Assembly (NCBI RefSeq): GCF_004353915.1
Contig: NZ_SMRP01000013.1
Coordinates: forward strand, 118,620-174,326
Direction: 5' to 3'
DNA from: Paraburkholderia silviterrae
GTDB taxonomy: Bacteria > Pseudomonadota > Gammaproteobacteria > Burkholderiales > Burkholderiaceae
Length of the DNA stretch: 55,707 bases
A program made the position numbers and the translations under genes. Numbering within the stretch: position 1 is the stretch's first letter; the number at the start of each line of letters is the position of its first letter. The notes below the pieces were generated by a model. It was not told where the DNA came from and searched no databases. It was given only the letters and a program-made list of their open reading frames with translations. Below are positions 40,008 to 49,609 of the stretch, in pieces.

Positions 40008-42701
40008 ATGAAAACCGTTACCCGTTCCACTTGTTGCTATTGCGGCGTGGGCTGCGGCGTGCTGATCGAAAGCGAGGACGGCCGCATCACCGGCGTCGAG
40101 GGCGACCCCGATCATCCGGCCAACTTCGGACGGCTTTGCACCAAGGGCCGCACGCTGGCGCAGACGGTACGCAGCACGAGCGGACGCGCGCTGCGTCCGG
40201 AAATCCGCACGACGCGCACCGCCGCGCGCGCGAGCGCCGATTGGGATAGCGCGCTGGATCTGGTCGCACAACGCTTTGCCGACGTGATCGAGCGGCACGG
40301 TCCCGACGCGGTGGCGTTCTATGTTTCCGGCCAGCTGCTTACCGAGGACTACTACGTTTTTAACAAGCTGGCCAAGGGCCTCGTGCGGACCAACAATATC
40401 GACACGAACTCGCGGCTGTGCATGTCGAGCGCCGTGACGGGCTACAAGATGGCGTTCGGCGCCGACGGCCCGCCGACCTGCTACGACGATCTCGAACGCG
40501 CGCGCACGGTGCTGTTCGCGGGCAGCAACATGGCCTATGCGCATCCGGTGCTGTTCCGCCGGCTGGAGGAGGCGAAGGCGCGCGATCCTTCGGTGCGCTG
40601 GATCGTCGTCGATCCGCGCCGGACCGACATGGCCGCGATGGCCGACCTGCATCTCGCGATCGAACCGGGCACCGATGTGGCGCTGTTCAACGCCATGCTG
40701 CATCACCTGATCTGGGAAGGTCTCGTCGACCGCGACTTTGTGAATGCGCATACCGCCGGCTTCGATGCGCTCAAGGCGCTGGTGCGCGAATACACGCCGC
40801 GTGTGGCGGCCGAGATCTGTGGCATTGACGAGCGCGACGTGATCCGCGCGGCGGAGTGGTTTGGTGAGAGCCCCGCCGCGCTCTCGCTCTATTGCATGGG
40901 GCTGAACCAGTCGAGCCACGGCACGGAGAAGAATCTCGCGCTGATCAACCTGCATCTGGCCGCGCGCCAGATCGGCCGGCCAGGAGCTGGGCCATTCTCG
41001 CTGACCGGGCAGCCGAACGCGATGGGCGGCCGCGAGGTCGGCGGCATGGCGACGATGCTGGCCGCGCATCGCGATATCGACAACCCGGCGCACCGCGCCG
41101 AGCTCGAGGCGCTGTGGGGCGTGAGCGGCGTGTCCGCGCGGCCCGGGCTGCCGGCTGTCGAGATGTTCGACGCCGTGCGGCGCGGCGAGATCAAGGCGGT
41201 CTGGATCGCCTGCACGAACCCGGTCCATTCGATGCCCGATATCGCGCGCGTGCGCGAGGCGCTGGAGAAGGCCGAGTTCGTGGTCGTGCAGGAGGCCTTC
41301 GCGCAGACCGATACGGTGCCGTATGCCGACGTGCTGCTGCCCGCGTCGAGCTGGGGCGAAAAGGCCGGCACGGTGACGAATTCGGAGCGGCGCATCTCGC
41401 GCGTGCGCGCCGCGGTGGACGCGCCCGGCGAGGCGAAGCCCGACTGGTGGATCGCGAACGAGGTCGCGCGGCGGCTCGCGCGGCGCCTGCGCGCTGACGA
41501 GGGCCTGTTCGGGTTCGCCACGCCGCAGGCCGTCTTCGACGAGCATCGCCTGCTGACGGTGGGCCGCGATCTCGACATTGGCGGACTCTCGTATGAGCGG
41601 CTCGAAAGCGACGGTCCGCAGCAATGGCCGTTTGTGGCGGGCGCGAGCACGGGCAACGCGCGGCGCTACGAGAACGGCGTGTTCGCGACCGGCGACGGAC
41701 GGGCGCGCTTCAATCTCACGCCGTACCGGCCGGTTGCCGAGCCGGTCGATGCCCGCTATCCGTTCCGGCTCGTGACCGGGCGCCTGCGCGACCAGTGGCA
41801 CGGCATGAGCCGCACGGGCCGTGTGGGCGCGTTGTTTGCGCATGCGCCGGAACCCGCGCTCGCGATGCACCGTGCAGACGCCGCGCGGCGCGGCATCCGC
41901 GAAGGCACGCTGGTCAGCGTGGCCAGCCGGCGCGGCGCGCTGGTGCTGCCGGTGCAACTCTCCGACGACGTCGCCTCCGGCACGGTGTTTGCGCCGATGC
42001 ACTGGAACGGGCAGTTCCTGAACAGCGGCGGCATCAACGAGACGACGATTCCGGCGGTCGATCCGTACTCTAAGCAGCCCGAACTCAAGCACGCCGCGGT
42101 TTCGGTGCAGGCCATCGACCTGCCGTGGCGGCTCTCGGCCGCGCGGCGCTGCGACGACGCGCTGGCCCTGCAGGCCGCCGTCCAGCCGCTGATGGCCGAG
42201 CGCCGCTACGCGTCGCTGCGCATCGAGACGGCCGACGACGGCTGCGAAGTGCTGGTCGTCACGGCCGCCGACGCCGCGCCCGACGCGGCCTGGATCGAGC
42301 GCCTGCATGACGCGCTCGGCTTGGCACGCGACCTGGACCTGCTCGAGTACCGCGACGCGCGGCGCGGCCATCAGAAGCGTGTCGTCTGGCGCGACGCGCT
42401 GGTGCATGGCTACCTGCTCTCGGGCGACGCGAACGGCGCGGCCGGCCTGCTTGCGCGGCTGCGCGCGGGCGAGCCGTGGCAGGGTCCGCGCCATGCGGTG
42501 TTCGTCGACGGCCCACGCGTGCCGCGCGAGCGCATCGTCTGCAACTGCAAGCAGGTGACGGAGACCCAGATCGTGGAGGCGATCGCTTCAGGTGCGGATC
42601 TCGCCGCGCTCAAGTCCGTGCTCGGTTGCGGCAGCGTGTGCGGGTCGTGCGTGCCCGAGATCCGCCGCCTCTACGACAAGGCGCCGAGCGCGGCGCTCTG
42701 A
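40008..42701 (+). CDS. nasA: Assimilatory nitrate reductase catalytic subunit
   Basis: An 897-residue molybdopterin oxidoreductase that reduces nitrate to nitrite in the cytosol. The N-terminal [4Fe-4S] motif is C-x2-C-x3-C (CCYCGVGC) with the fourth Cys in GRLCTKG. The body is the bis-MGD domain (YVSGQLLTEDYYVFNKLAKG, SRLCMSSAVTGYK, QTDTVPYADVLLPA and other short family segments). The MGD C-terminal domain (RLRDQWHGMSRTG) follows. The last 60 residues are a BFD-like [2Fe-2S] domain (VCNCKQVTE, GCGSVCGSC), as in NasA/NasC proteins that take electrons through their own C-terminus. Fourth gene of the nitrate operon. Confidence 0.95.
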   Translation: MKTVTRSTCCYCGVGCGVLIESEDGRITGVEGDPDHPANFGRLCTKGRTLAQTVRSTSGRALRPEIRTTRTAARASADWDSALDLVAQRFADVIERHGPDAVAFYVSGQLLTEDYYVFNKLAKGLVRTNNIDTNSRLCMSSAVTGYKMAFGADGPPTCYDDLERARTVLFAGSNMAYAHPVLFRRLEEAKARDPSVRWIVVDPRRTDMAAMADLHLAIEPGTDVALFNAMLHHLIWEGLVDRDFVNAHTAGFDALKALVREYTPRVAAEICGIDERDVIRAAEWFGESPAALSLYCMGLNQSSHGTEKNLALINLHLAARQIGRPGAGPFSLTGQPNAMGGREVGGMATMLAAHRDIDNPAHRAELEALWGVSGVSARPGLPAVEMFDAVRRGEIKAVWIACTNPVHSMPDIARVREALEKAEFVVVQEAFAQTDTVPYADVLLPASSWGEKAGTVTNSERRISRVRAAVDAPGEAKPDWWIANEVARRLARRLRADEGLFGFATPQAVFDEHRLLTVGRDLDIGGLSYERLESDGPQQWPFVAGASTGNARRYENGVFATGDGRARFNLTPYRPVAEPVDARYPFRLVTGRLRDQWHGMSRTGRVGALFAHAPEPALAMHRADAARRGIREGTLVSVASRRGALVLPVQLSDDVASGTVFAPMHWNGQFLNSGGINETTIPAVDPYSKQPELKHAAVSVQAIDLPWRLSAARRCDDALALQAAVQPLMAERRYASLRIETADDGCEVLVVTAADAAPDAAWIERLHDALGLARDLDLLEYRDARRGHQKRVVWRDALVHGYLLSGDANGAAGLLARLRAGEPWQGPRHAVFVDGPRVPRERIVCNCKQVTETQIVEAIASGADLAALKSVLGCGSVCGSCVPEIRRLYDKAPSAAL

Positions 42702-42727
42702 CGTTGTGAGCCGGCGGCACCTCGCGC

Positions 42728-43657
42728 TCAGCTGGCATTGACGAATCCGGGCCGACCTTCCCCGAGCTCCTCGAACAGCCAGTCCTGAAAGCTCTTCAGC
42801 TTCGGTAAGTCCGCGCGCGATTTCAGCAGGTTGAGGGTGTAGCCATTCACCCTCAACCCCTCCAGCCCCAACGGCGCGACCAGCGTGCCGGCCTCCAGTT
42901 CGCGTTGCACGAGCAGCAGGCTTTCCAGGCACACGCCCATGCCGTCCGCCGCCGCGCTGATCGCCATGAACGAGCGGTCGAAGCGCGGCCCGCGCGTGAT
43001 GTCGAGCACGACCTTGCGATGCAAGCGCATCCAGTCGCGCCAGCCGACGAGACACCCCTCGCTATGAATGAGCGTGTGATGGCGCAGGTCCGCGACCGTG
43101 CGGATCGGATGCTCGCCATTCGCGAGGCGTGGCGAGCAGAGCGGCACGATGGTTTCGAGCGGCAGGTCGAGCACCATCGTGCCCGCCGGCTGCAAGCGCC
43201 GCGCGCCGTAGCGAATGTCGACATCGACCGATTCCTTGATGAGGTCCACGGCCGCCGACGACGCATTGAGCCGCACGTCGATATCCGGATGCAGCGCGCT
43301 GAAGCGCGCGAGCCGCGGCATCAGCCATTGCGTGGCGATGCTAGGCGTGGCGTGCACCGTGAGGATGTCGCTCTTCTCCACGCGGCCGATGTCGCGCGTG
43401 GCCTTGTCGATGCGCGCGAACGCCGCGCCGATTTCCTCAGCATATTGACGGCCCGTGTCCGTGAGGACCACCGCGCGATGCACGCGGTGAAAGAGGCGCA
43501 CCCCCAACTGGTCCTCCAGCAGCTTGATCTGATGGCTGATCGCCGAGGGCGTGACGAACAGTTCTTCTGCTGCAAATGCGAACGACGAGAGCCGCGCGGC
43601 GGCCTCGAAAGCCTGTATGGACTTGAGTGTGACGCGATTGTGCATGGCAGCATTCAC
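42728..43657 (-). CDS. LysR-type regulator (GcvA-like)
   Basis: A 309-residue LysR regulator. The N-terminal HTH region TLKSIQAFEAAARLSSF and ELFVTPSAISHQIKLLEDQL, followed by LFHRVHRAVVLTDTGRQY, is diagnostic of the GcvA branch. The effector domain includes VDVDIRYG, another GcvA hallmark. It is convergent with nasA and divergent from the split transketolase gene, with 191 bases between, so it most likely controls that catabolic operon. The start may be 43657 or 43645; neither has a strong ribosome site. Confidence 0.93.
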   Translation of the reverse strand: MNAAMHNRVTLKSIQAFEAAARLSSFAFAAEELFVTPSAISHQIKLLEDQLGVRLFHRVHRAVVLTDTGRQYAEEIGAAFARIDKATRDIGRVEKSDILTVHATPSIATQWLMPRLARFSALHPDIDVRLNASSAAVDLIKESVDVDIRYGARRLQPAGTMVLDLPLETIVPLCSPRLANGEHPIRTVADLRHHTLIHSEGCLVGWRDWMRLHRKVVLDITRGPRFDRSFMAISAAADGMGVCLESLLLVQRELEAGTLVAPLGLEGLRVNGYTLNLLKSRADLPKLKSFQDWLFEELGEGRPGFVNAS

Positions 43658-43707
43658 ATGAACTCACTTCAACAATAGCCCACTTTAATTCGTTTGAGCG
43701 AACGTAT

Positions 43708-43725
43708 TCAAGCCGATACGCTTGA
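43708..43725. promoter_or_regulatory. Candidate LysR operator
   Basis: Inverted repeat TCAAGC-N6-GCTTGA in the divergent region between the GcvA-like regulator and the transketolase operon, 50 bases from the regulator start. A dyad in such a place is the expected LysR site, but no second copy confirms it. Confidence 0.4.
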
Positions 43726-43848
43726 TTCATTCGCAGCACTTCGGAATCGAGGGATTACCCGGAGCCGCGAACGAGACGATTCATCCCGCCACGACATACC
43801 GGCGCCCGGCGCATCCACGCACCGGGACGCCACCAGAAGGAGACAAGC

Positions 43849-44694
43849 GTGAATACGAGCGAAGCCGGGCGCACCGCCCAACTCGCGCAACACGCCTGGC
43901 GCATCCGCCGCAATGCGGTGCTGATGGGCGAGGTACAGGGGCAGGGCTATATCGGCCAGGCGCTCGACATTGCCGACGTGCTGGCCGTCGCGTACTTCGG
44001 TGCGATGCGCTACCGCCCCGAAGACCCCGAATGGGAAGAGCGGGACCGCTTCCTGCTATCCAATGGCCACTACGCCATCGCGCTCTACGCCGCGTTGTTC
44101 GAAGCCGGCATCCTGCCCGCCGACGAGCTCGAAACCTATGGCAGCGACGACAGCCGCCTGCCGATGTCGGGCATGGCGAGCTACACGCCGGGCATGGAGA
44201 TGTCGGGCGGCTCGCTCGGCCAGGGCCTCACGATCGCCGTGGGACGTTGCCTCGGTCTGAAGCGCAAGGGCTCGGACGCCTTCGTCTACACGCTCTTTTC
44301 CGATGGCGAGCTCGACGAAGGCGCGATCTGGGAAGGCCTCATGTCCGCCGCGCACTGGAAGCTCGACAACCTGATCGCCATCGTCGACGTGAACAACCAG
44401 CAGGCCGACGGCCCCTCCACGCAGATCATGGAGTTCGAGCCGCTCGTCGAGAAGCTCGAAGCGTTCGGCTGGTACACGCAGCGCGTGAACGGCAACGACA
44501 TCGAGGCCGTGAAGCAGGCCTTCGACAATGCGCGCGAGCACAAGGGCGAGCAGCCCCGCATCATCGTCGCCGATACGAAGATGGGCTGCGGCGTGCCGTT
44601 CCTCGAAGCGCGCGAGAAAAACCATTTCATCCGCGTCGATGCGCACGAGTGGCAACTCGCGCTCGAAGCACTCGATGCCGGGAGGCCCGCATGA
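43849..44694 (+). CDS. Split transketolase, N-terminal (ThDP pyrophosphate) subunit
   Basis: A 281-residue protein equal to the first third of transketolase. It begins with GTG at 43849, set by AGAAGGAG upstream. Family landmarks are FLLSNGHYAIALYAAL (substrate His), GGSLGQGL and the ThDP/Mg motif SDGELDEG (about 151-158) followed by NLIAIVDVNNQQADG; the usual GDG is SDG here. It overlaps the C-terminal subunit gene by 4 bases (ATGA), so the two are made in equal amounts and form one enzyme. Split transketolases serve in side pathways (for example apulose-4-phosphate or sulfo-sugar transketolases), not in core carbon flow. Confidence 0.9.
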   Translation: MNTSEAGRTAQLAQHAWRIRRNAVLMGEVQGQGYIGQALDIADVLAVAYFGAMRYRPEDPEWEERDRFLLSNGHYAIALYAALFEAGILPADELETYGSDDSRLPMSGMASYTPGMEMSGGSLGQGLTIAVGRCLGLKRKGSDAFVYTLFSDGELDEGAIWEGLMSAAHWKLDNLIAIVDVNNQQADGPSTQIMEFEPLVEKLEAFGWYTQRVNGNDIEAVKQAFDNAREHKGEQPRIIVADTKMGCGVPFLEAREKNHFIRVDAHEWQLALEALDAGRPA

Positions 44695-45689
44695 GCACCG
44701 TCCTCAAGAAACCGCGCCTGAAGACCTCCGCGATGATCGCGTCGATCGCGGGCGAAGGCCAGGTCACGCGCTCCGCGCCGTTCGGCCATGCGCTTGCCGA
44801 GCTGGCGCGCAAGAAGAGCCAGATCGTCGGCATGACCGCCGATCTCGGCAAGTACACCGACCTGCACATCTTCGCGAAGGCATTCCCCGAGCGGTACTAC
44901 CAGATGGGGATGGCCGAGCAACTGCTGATGGGCGCGGCGGCCGGCTTCGCGCATGAAGGCGCGCAGCCGTTCGTCACGACTTACGCGGTGTTCGCCACGC
45001 GCCGCGCTTACGACTTCATTCACCAGTCGATCGCCGAAGACAACCTCGACGTGAAGATCGTCGCCGCGTTGCCGGGGCTCACGACCGGCTACGGCCCGAG
45101 CCACCAGGCGGCCGAAGATCTCGCGCTGATGCGCGCGATGCCGAACATGACCGTGATCGATCCGTGCGACGCGCTCGATATCGAGCAGATGGTCCCGGCC
45201 ATCTCGGCGCACAAGGGCCCGGTCTATGCCCGCCTGCTGCGCGGCAACGTGCCCGCCGTGCTCGACGAGTACGACTACCGCTTCGAGCTCGGCAAGGCCA
45301 AGCTGCTGCGCGACGGCAACGAAGTACTCCTGATCTCTTCCGGGATCATGACGATGCGCTCGCTGGAGGTGGCCAAGGCGCTGGCAGCCGACAACATCGG
45401 CGTGGGCGTGCTGCACGTGCCCACCATCAAGCCGCTCGATACGGCCACGATCCTGCGCGAAGCGAAGCGCACGGGCCGCATGGTGATCGTCGCGGAGAAC
45501 CATACGGTGATCGGCGGCCTCGGCGAAGCCGTGGCGCGCACGCTGCTGAGCGCGGGCGTGACGCCGCCGTTCCGGCAGATCGCGCTGCCCGATGCGTTCC
45601 TCGACGCGGGCGCGCTGCCCACGCTGCACGAGCGCTACGGCATCTCGACCGACACCATGTGCGACACCATCAAGGGCTGGCTCGGCTGA
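44691..45689 (+). CDS. Split transketolase, C-terminal subunit
   Basis: A 332-residue protein with the pyrimidine-binding domain of transketolase (TADLGKYTDLHIFAKAFPER, then the catalytic Glu in YQMGMAEQLLMGAAAG) and the C-terminal transketolase domain (LISSGIMTMRSLEVAKAL, VGVLHVPTIKPLD). The ATG at 44691 overlaps the upstream stop codon. Together with the N-terminal subunit it rebuilds a complete ThDP enzyme of about 613 residues. The gene is followed by three 11-bp tandem repeats and then an SDR gene. Confidence 0.9.
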   Translation: MSTVLKKPRLKTSAMIASIAGEGQVTRSAPFGHALAELARKKSQIVGMTADLGKYTDLHIFAKAFPERYYQMGMAEQLLMGAAAGFAHEGAQPFVTTYAVFATRRAYDFIHQSIAEDNLDVKIVAALPGLTTGYGPSHQAAEDLALMRAMPNMTVIDPCDALDIEQMVPAISAHKGPVYARLLRGNVPAVLDEYDYRFELGKAKLLRDGNEVLLISSGIMTMRSLEVAKALAADNIGVGVLHVPTIKPLDTATILREAKRTGRMVIVAENHTVIGGLGEAVARTLLSAGVTPPFRQIALPDAFLDAGALPTLHERYGISTDTMCDTIKGWLG

Positions 45690-45700
45690 GGCCGCCCAAT

Positions 45701-45733
45701 ACGACAACCCGACGACAACCCGACGACAACCCC
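45701..45733. repeat. 11-bp tandem repeat, 3 copies
   Basis: ACGACAACCCG, ACGACAACCCG, ACGACAACCCC in direct succession, 12 bases after the stop codon of the split transketolase C-subunit. Confidence 0.85.
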
Positions 45734-45767
45734 AGTCAAATCCATAATCAGGAAGGAGAGCAGCATC

Positions 45768-46532
45768 ATGTCTGAATCGCGTCTTCTGGACGGCAAGGTC
45801 GCCGTGATTTCCGGCGCCGCCTCGCCGCGAGGCATCGGCATGGCCACCGCGCGCATGTTCGCGAAGCACGGCGCCAAAATCGCCATTCTCGATCTCGACC
45901 TCTCGGCGGCGCGCGACGCGGCCGCTTCAATCGGGCCGGAGCATCGCGGCTATGTCTGCGACGTCACCAGCCGCGAGGCTTGCGAGGCCGCCGTGCAACA
46001 GGTCGTGGCCGACTTCGGCGCCGTCGACGTGCTCATCAATAACGCGGGCATCACGCAAGCGGCCAAGCTGCTCGACATCGACTCCGCAAGCTGGGACCGC
46101 GTTCTCGACGTGAACCTGCGCGGCGTGCTCAATCTCTCGCAGGCCGTCGTGCCGCAAATGAAGAAGCAGCAGAGCGGGGCGATCGCCTGCATGTCGTCGG
46201 TTTCGGCGCAGCGCGGTGGCGGCATTCTTGGCGGTCCTCATTATTCGGCTGCGAAAGCGGGCGTGCTGGGCCTAGCCAAGGCCATGGCGCGCGAGCTCGG
46301 CAACGACGGCATCCGCGTGAACTGCGTGACGCCGGGCCTGATCCAGACCGATATCAACGCGGGCAAGATCAGCGACGACAAGCGCGGCGAGATTCTTGCT
46401 GGTATTCCGTTGAACCGGCTCGGTGTGCCCGACGACGTCGCCGGCGCGTTTCTCTTTTTGTCGGCGCCGATTTCGTCGTACATTACCGGCGCCGTTATCG
46501 ACGTCAATGGCGGGATGCTGATTCACGGCTGA
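45768..46532 (+). CDS. Short-chain dehydrogenase/reductase (FabG-like)
   Basis: A 254-residue classical SDR. The cofactor motif near the N-terminus is SGAASPRGIG, and NNAGIT, the catalytic Ser in MSSVSAQRGG and YSAAKAG (Tyr-x3-Lys) are all intact. It probably oxidises or reduces a polyol/ketose or hydroxyacid intermediate, given its place between a split transketolase and a TRAP transporter. GGAAGGAG precedes the ATG at 45768. The substrate cannot be read from sequence. Confidence 0.9.
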   Translation: MSESRLLDGKVAVISGAASPRGIGMATARMFAKHGAKIAILDLDLSAARDAAASIGPEHRGYVCDVTSREACEAAVQQVVADFGAVDVLINNAGITQAAKLLDIDSASWDRVLDVNLRGVLNLSQAVVPQMKKQQSGAIACMSSVSAQRGGGILGGPHYSAAKAGVLGLAKAMARELGNDGIRVNCVTPGLIQTDINAGKISDDKRGEILAGIPLNRLGVPDDVAGAFLFLSAPISSYITGAVIDVNGGMLIHG

Positions 46533-46548
46533 TTCACGGCTGATTCAG
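46518..46548. repeat. 11-bp tandem repeat across the SDR stop codon
   Basis: CTGATTCACGG occurs twice and then a partial third copy (CTGATTCAG). The SDR stop codon (46530-46532) lies within copy 2, so the gene end has been duplicated. Confidence 0.8.
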
Positions 46549-46693
46549 CGCAGGTGCACAACGGCGCGCGGTGGAGTCCGGCCCGCCGCGCGCGTCACAG
46601 CGGTAGCCGGGCAGACGCAAACACGCCCCAGAGCGTGCTGTACGGGAAGACATATAACGCGATACCTGCGTATCCATATTGGAGGAGCACATC

Positions 46694-47737
46694 ATGAGCA
46701 AAAGCTCGACCTTCGGCCGGGGCATCGACCGGCGGACCTTTCTGAAAGCGGGCGCGAGCGTCGCCGCCGCGGCGCCGCTCTGGGGTCTGTCGATCCGCCG
46801 TGCGTCGGCTGCCGACTTCTCGTACAAGCTCGCGACGGGGCAGGACCCCAAGCACCCGGTCAACGTCCGCGCGCAGCAGGCCTGCGACAAGATTCGCGCC
46901 GCCACGGGCGGCAAGCTCGACATCAAGGTCTTTCCCGCCAACCAGCTCGGCTCCGACACCGACCTGCTCTCGCAGGTGCGAAGCGGCGGCGTGGAGTTCT
47001 TCAACCAGGCTTCGTCGGTGCTCGCGACGCTCGCGCCGGCGGCCGGCATCGTCAACACGGGCTTCGCTTTCCCCGACTACGACACGGTCTGGAAGGCGAT
47101 GGACGGCGACCTGGGCGCCTACGTGCGCGCCCAGATCGAGAAGACGGGCATCGTGTCGGTCTCGCGCGTCTGGGACAACGGCTTCAGGCAGATCAGCTCC
47201 TCCACGCGCGTCATCAAGCAGCCCGGCGACCTCAAGGGCTTCAAGATCCGCGTGCCGCAGGCGCCCATGCTCACGTCGCTGTTCACGGCGCTCGGCGCCG
47301 GCCCCTCGCCGATCAATTTCAACGAGCTGTATTCGGCGCTGCAAACGGGCGTCGTGGAAGGGCAGGAGAATCCGCTGCCCATCATCGCGACCACCCGGCT
47401 CTACGAAGTGCAGAAGTCGATCAGCCTCACCTCGCACGTGTGGGACGGCTACTGGATCCTCGGCAACCGCCGCGCATGGGAGAAGCTGCCAGCCGATATG
47501 CGCGCGATCGTGACGCGCGAATTCGAAGCGGCGGGCCTGCTCCAGCGCGCCGACATTGCGAAGCTCAATGGCACGCTGCGCAACGACCTGAAGGCGAAGG
47601 GCATCAATATCGTCGAAGTGGACCGCCAACCGTTTCGCGACGCACTGCGCAAGACGAGCTTCTACAGCGACTGGAAAGGCAAGTATGGGGAGCAGGGCTG
47701 GAGCCTGCTCGAAAAGTACTCCGGAAAACTGGTATGA
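46694..47737 (+). CDS. TRAP transporter substrate-binding protein (DctP family)
   Basis: A 347-residue periplasmic receptor. It starts with a twin-arginine type signal (IDRRTFLKAGASVAAAAPLW) and has the DctP pattern: DFSYKLATGQDPKHPVN, GGKLDIKVFPANQLGSD, LKGFKIRVPQAP with the conserved Arg that binds the substrate carboxylate, and ELYSALQTGVVEGQENP. TRAP receptors usually bind organic acids, including sugar acids and sulfonates, so the ligand probably carries an acidic group. GGAGGAGCACATC precedes the ATG at 46694. It overlaps the permease gene by 4 bases. Confidence 0.93.
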   Translation: MSKSSTFGRGIDRRTFLKAGASVAAAAPLWGLSIRRASAADFSYKLATGQDPKHPVNVRAQQACDKIRAATGGKLDIKVFPANQLGSDTDLLSQVRSGGVEFFNQASSVLATLAPAAGIVNTGFAFPDYDTVWKAMDGDLGAYVRAQIEKTGIVSVSRVWDNGFRQISSSTRVIKQPGDLKGFKIRVPQAPMLTSLFTALGAGPSPINFNELYSALQTGVVEGQENPLPIIATTRLYEVQKSISLTSHVWDGYWILGNRRAWEKLPADMRAIVTREFEAAGLLQRADIAKLNGTLRNDLKAKGINIVEVDRQPFRDALRKTSFYSDWKGKYGEQGWSLLEKYSGKLV

Positions 47738-49602
47738 ACACCATGCACACCGTCACTTTCCCTCACCCGTCGCCGCGCCGTGTCGTTGTCTTCGTCGACA
47801 ACGTGCTCGCGCGCTGCGTGGAGATTCCCGCTGCGCTGCTGGTGCTCGCCGAGATCGCCGTGCTGCTGGCGGGCGTCACGAGCCGTTATGTGCTGCACAC
47901 GCCGCTCGTCTGGTCCGATGAGCTGGCCTCCATGCTGTTCGTATGGCTCGCGATGCTCGGCGCCGTGATCGCCTTGCGGCGCGGCGAGCACATGCGCATG
48001 ACCGCGCTCGTGGGCAAGACCTCGCCCCAGGTGCGCGCGTTTCTCGATGTGGTGGCGATTGCTGCGCCGCTCGCGTTCTTGCTGCTGATCGTCGGACCCG
48101 CCGTCGACTTCGCCCAGGACCAGGGCATCATCACGACGCCCGCGCTCGGTATCTCGGACACGTGGCGCGCCGCGGCGCTGCCCGTTGGCAGCGCGTTGAT
48201 GCTCGCCGTCGCCTGCCTGCGCCTCATTCGCACTGCCAACTGGCAGATGGCGATTGGGGCGCTCGCGTTCGTCTGCGCCATCGCGGGCGTCTTCGTCGCG
48301 GCGGGTCCGTTGCTGCAGAATCTGGGCAACGCGAACCTGCTGGTCTTCTTCGTCGGGCTCGTCGCGCTGTGCGTGCTCTCGGGCGTGCCGATCGCCTTTT
48401 CGTTCGGCCTCGCCACGTTCGGCTACCTCGCGCTCACCACGAGCACGCCGCTCAGCGTCGTCGTCGGCCGCATGGACGAAGGCATGTCGCACCTGATCCT
48501 GCTCTCCGTGCCGCTGTTCGTGTTCCTCGGCCAGTTGATCGAGATGACCGGCATGGCGAACGCGATGATCTCGTTCCTCGCGAGCCTGCTCGGCCACGTG
48601 CGTGGCGGCCTCTCGTACGTGCTCGTGGGCGCGATGTATCTGGTGTCGGGCATCTCGGGCTCGAAAGCCGCCGACATGGCCGCCATCGCGCCCGTGCTGT
48701 TCCCCGAGATGAAGGCGCGCGGCGCGCAGCCCGGCGACCTCGTCGCGCTGCTCGCGGCCACCGGCGCGCAGACGGAAACCATTCCACCGAGCCTCGTGCT
48801 GATCACGCTCGGCTCGGTCACGGGCGTGTCGATCTCGGCGCTCTTCACGGGCGGCATGCTGCCCGGCATCGTGCTCGCGATCACGCTGTGCTCAGTGGTT
48901 TGGTGGCGCTATCGCGGCGACGACCTCTCGGACGTGCGCCGCGCGACGCGCCGCGAGATCTTGCGCAAGCTCGTCGTCGCGCTGCCGGCGCTCGCGCTGC
49001 CGTTCGTGATCCGCTTCGCGGTAGTCGAAGGCATCGCGACGGCGACCGAAGTCTCGACCATCGGCATCGTCTATGCGGTGCTCACGGGTCTGCTCATCTA
49101 CCGGCGTTTCGAGTGGGCGCGCATCAAGCCCATGCTGATCGACACGGCCTCATTGTCGGGCGCGATCCTGCTGATCATTGGCGCCGCGACCGGCATGGCG
49201 TGGGCGCTCACGCAATCGGGTTTCTCGGGCCAGCTCGCGCAGTCGATGGCGGCGCTGCCCGGCGGCGCCGCGACCTTCATGGCCGCATCGATCTGCGTGT
49301 TCGTGGTGCTCGGCAGCGTGCTCGAAGGCATCCCGGCAATCGTGCTGTTCGGCCCGTTGATGTTCCCGATCGCGCACGAGATGGGCATCAACGAGGTCCA
49401 CTATGCGATGGTCGTGATCCTCTCGATGGGCGTGGGTCTGTTCGCGCCGCCGTTCGGCGTGGGCTACTACTCGGCATGCGCCGTGAGCCGCATCCATCCC
49501 GACGAAGGCATGAAGCCGATCGTCGGCTATATGGTCGCGCTGGTGGTCGGCTTGATCATCGTGGCCGCCGTGCCCTGGATCTCCACTGGCTTCCTGCACT
49601 GA
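47734..49602 (+). CDS. TRAP transporter fused small/large permease (DctQM)
   Basis: A 622-residue inner-membrane protein. Residues 1-170 are the four-helix DctQ part (SRYVLHTPLVWSDELASMLFVW, RRGEHMRMTALV). After a linker pair of helices, residues about 195-622 are DctM with PLFVFLGQLIEMTG, GAMYLVSGISGSKAADMAAIAPVL and GATGAQTETIPPS-like motifs. It uses a sodium gradient to import the ligand delivered by the DctP protein. Starts at 47734 within the dctP stop codon (ATGA). A strong hairpin follows the gene. Confidence 0.94.
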   Translation: MNTMHTVTFPHPSPRRVVVFVDNVLARCVEIPAALLVLAEIAVLLAGVTSRYVLHTPLVWSDELASMLFVWLAMLGAVIALRRGEHMRMTALVGKTSPQVRAFLDVVAIAAPLAFLLLIVGPAVDFAQDQGIITTPALGISDTWRAAALPVGSALMLAVACLRLIRTANWQMAIGALAFVCAIAGVFVAAGPLLQNLGNANLLVFFVGLVALCVLSGVPIAFSFGLATFGYLALTTSTPLSVVVGRMDEGMSHLILLSVPLFVFLGQLIEMTGMANAMISFLASLLGHVRGGLSYVLVGAMYLVSGISGSKAADMAAIAPVLFPEMKARGAQPGDLVALLAATGAQTETIPPSLVLITLGSVTGVSISALFTGGMLPGIVLAITLCSVVWWRYRGDDLSDVRRATRREILRKLVVALPALALPFVIRFAVVEGIATATEVSTIGIVYAVLTGLLIYRRFEWARIKPMLIDTASLSGAILLIIGAATGMAWALTQSGFSGQLAQSMAALPGGAATFMAASICVFVVLGSVLEGIPAIVLFGPLMFPIAHEMGINEVHYAMVVILSMGVGLFAPPFGVGYYSACAVSRIHPDEGMKPIVGYMVALVVGLIIVAAVPWISTGFLH

Positions 49603-49609
49603 CGCCCCT

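Noticed and set aside
39951..42494. 847-codon open frame antisense to nasA (also 37521-39443 antisense to nirB, and 1782-3290 antisense to the lrp/ddaH region)
   Set aside because: They mirror strongly coding genes in GC-rich DNA, are rich in Arg, His and Ala, and have no family features. They are composition artefacts.
45701..45733. CRISPR-like direct repeats
   Set aside because: Units of 11 bp without spacers are a tandem duplication, not an array. No cas genes are present.
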